Origin: Rhodovulum sulfidophilum DSM 1374
Lineage (GTDB): Bacteria > Pseudomonadota > Alphaproteobacteria > Rhodobacterales > Rhodobacteraceae
Assembly (NCBI RefSeq): GCF_001633165.1
Contig: NZ_CP015418.1
Span: 1,922,001-1,986,000 of the forward strand
Direction of reading: 5' to 3'
Length of the DNA: 64,000 bases
Position numbers and translations under genes: made by a program. Of the stretch, positions 63,971-64,000 are shown piece by piece (position 1 is the stretch's first letter; every line of letters begins with the position of its first letter). The notes beneath the pieces are model-generated. The model made no database searches. It worked only from the letters and a program-made list of their open reading frames with translations, and was not told the origin of the DNA.

Positions 63971-64000
63971 GTGACCGATACGCGATTCTTTCCTTCACTG
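63971..64000 (+). CDS. Possible 5' end of the next gene (partial)
   Basis: A GTG at 63971 opens a frame reading MTDTRFFPSL up to the window edge. FFPSL after a short polar start recalls the N-terminus of LpxD-type acyltransferases, but ten codons cannot establish this. AAAAGGGG lies about ten bases upstream of the GTG. Confidence 0.25.
   Translation, partial: MTDTRFFPSL

Overview
The window is a GC-rich chromosomal piece from a purple non-sulfur alphaproteobacterium of the order Rhodobacterales. The evidence is a complete Rhodobacter-type gene transfer agent (GTA) head-tail cluster, LH2 antenna genes (pucB, pucA, pucC) behind a PpsR/CrtJ-type operator, a VPLPA-CTERM protein and a Rhodobacteraceae-style REP element. 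The PucB/PucA sequences look closest to Rhodovulum; that genus call is an inference.

Layout. 1-3047: the tail of a phosphate acetyltransferase, acetate kinase and a two-subunit acetoacetate-type CoA-transferase. 3114-18305: the GTA cluster, with a CtrA-type box, a sigma70-type promoter and a terminator-like leader hairpin, then orfg1 to orfg15 in canonical order including the small g3.5 and g10.1, and two extra genes (DUF2793 and a 102-residue protein). A strong intrinsic terminator lies inside the operon between g2 and g3. 18433-26120: cysE, then convergent pyruvate dehydrogenase genes (pdhA-pdhB-pdhC, minus strand), ftsB, pgk and two tandem cyclophilins. 26291-35941: tyrS/anmK (divergent), a DUF985 cupin, a small orphan protein, eno, a DMT exporter, zntB, an NhaP-type antiporter and selO. 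36066-39395: a VPLPA-CTERM surface protein, an AT-richer non-coding patch, a nucleoside hydrolase and an orphan periplasmic iron-binding protein. 39519-46766: mazG, speB, a DUF1499 gene, prfA-prmC, a DUF4167 gene, rsmA and pdxA. 46763-52434: the envelope operon lptF-lptG-lptD-surA-pdxA-rsmA, with overlapping stops and starts. 52547-60669: pepA, a VOC protein, holC, a hotdog thioesterase, an aspartic protease, marC, an ABC-F ATPase, a Na+/alanine symporter and ndk.

60780-64000 is the photosynthetic end. It holds an unannotated 46-residue gene, a 107-residue protein built of three 27-residue repeats and transcribed away from the puc genes, then pucB-pucA-pucC with intercistronic hairpins. Two adjacent PpsR-like palindromes lie between the repeat protein and pucB.

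The most interesting points are (i) the control architecture of the GTA operon: a perfect TTAA-N7-TTAA box beside the promoter plus two terminator-like structures that full-length transcription must pass, and (ii) the uncharacterised triple-repeat protein divergent from the LH2 genes. All function calls come from reading translated sequence and gene order; no database search was run.
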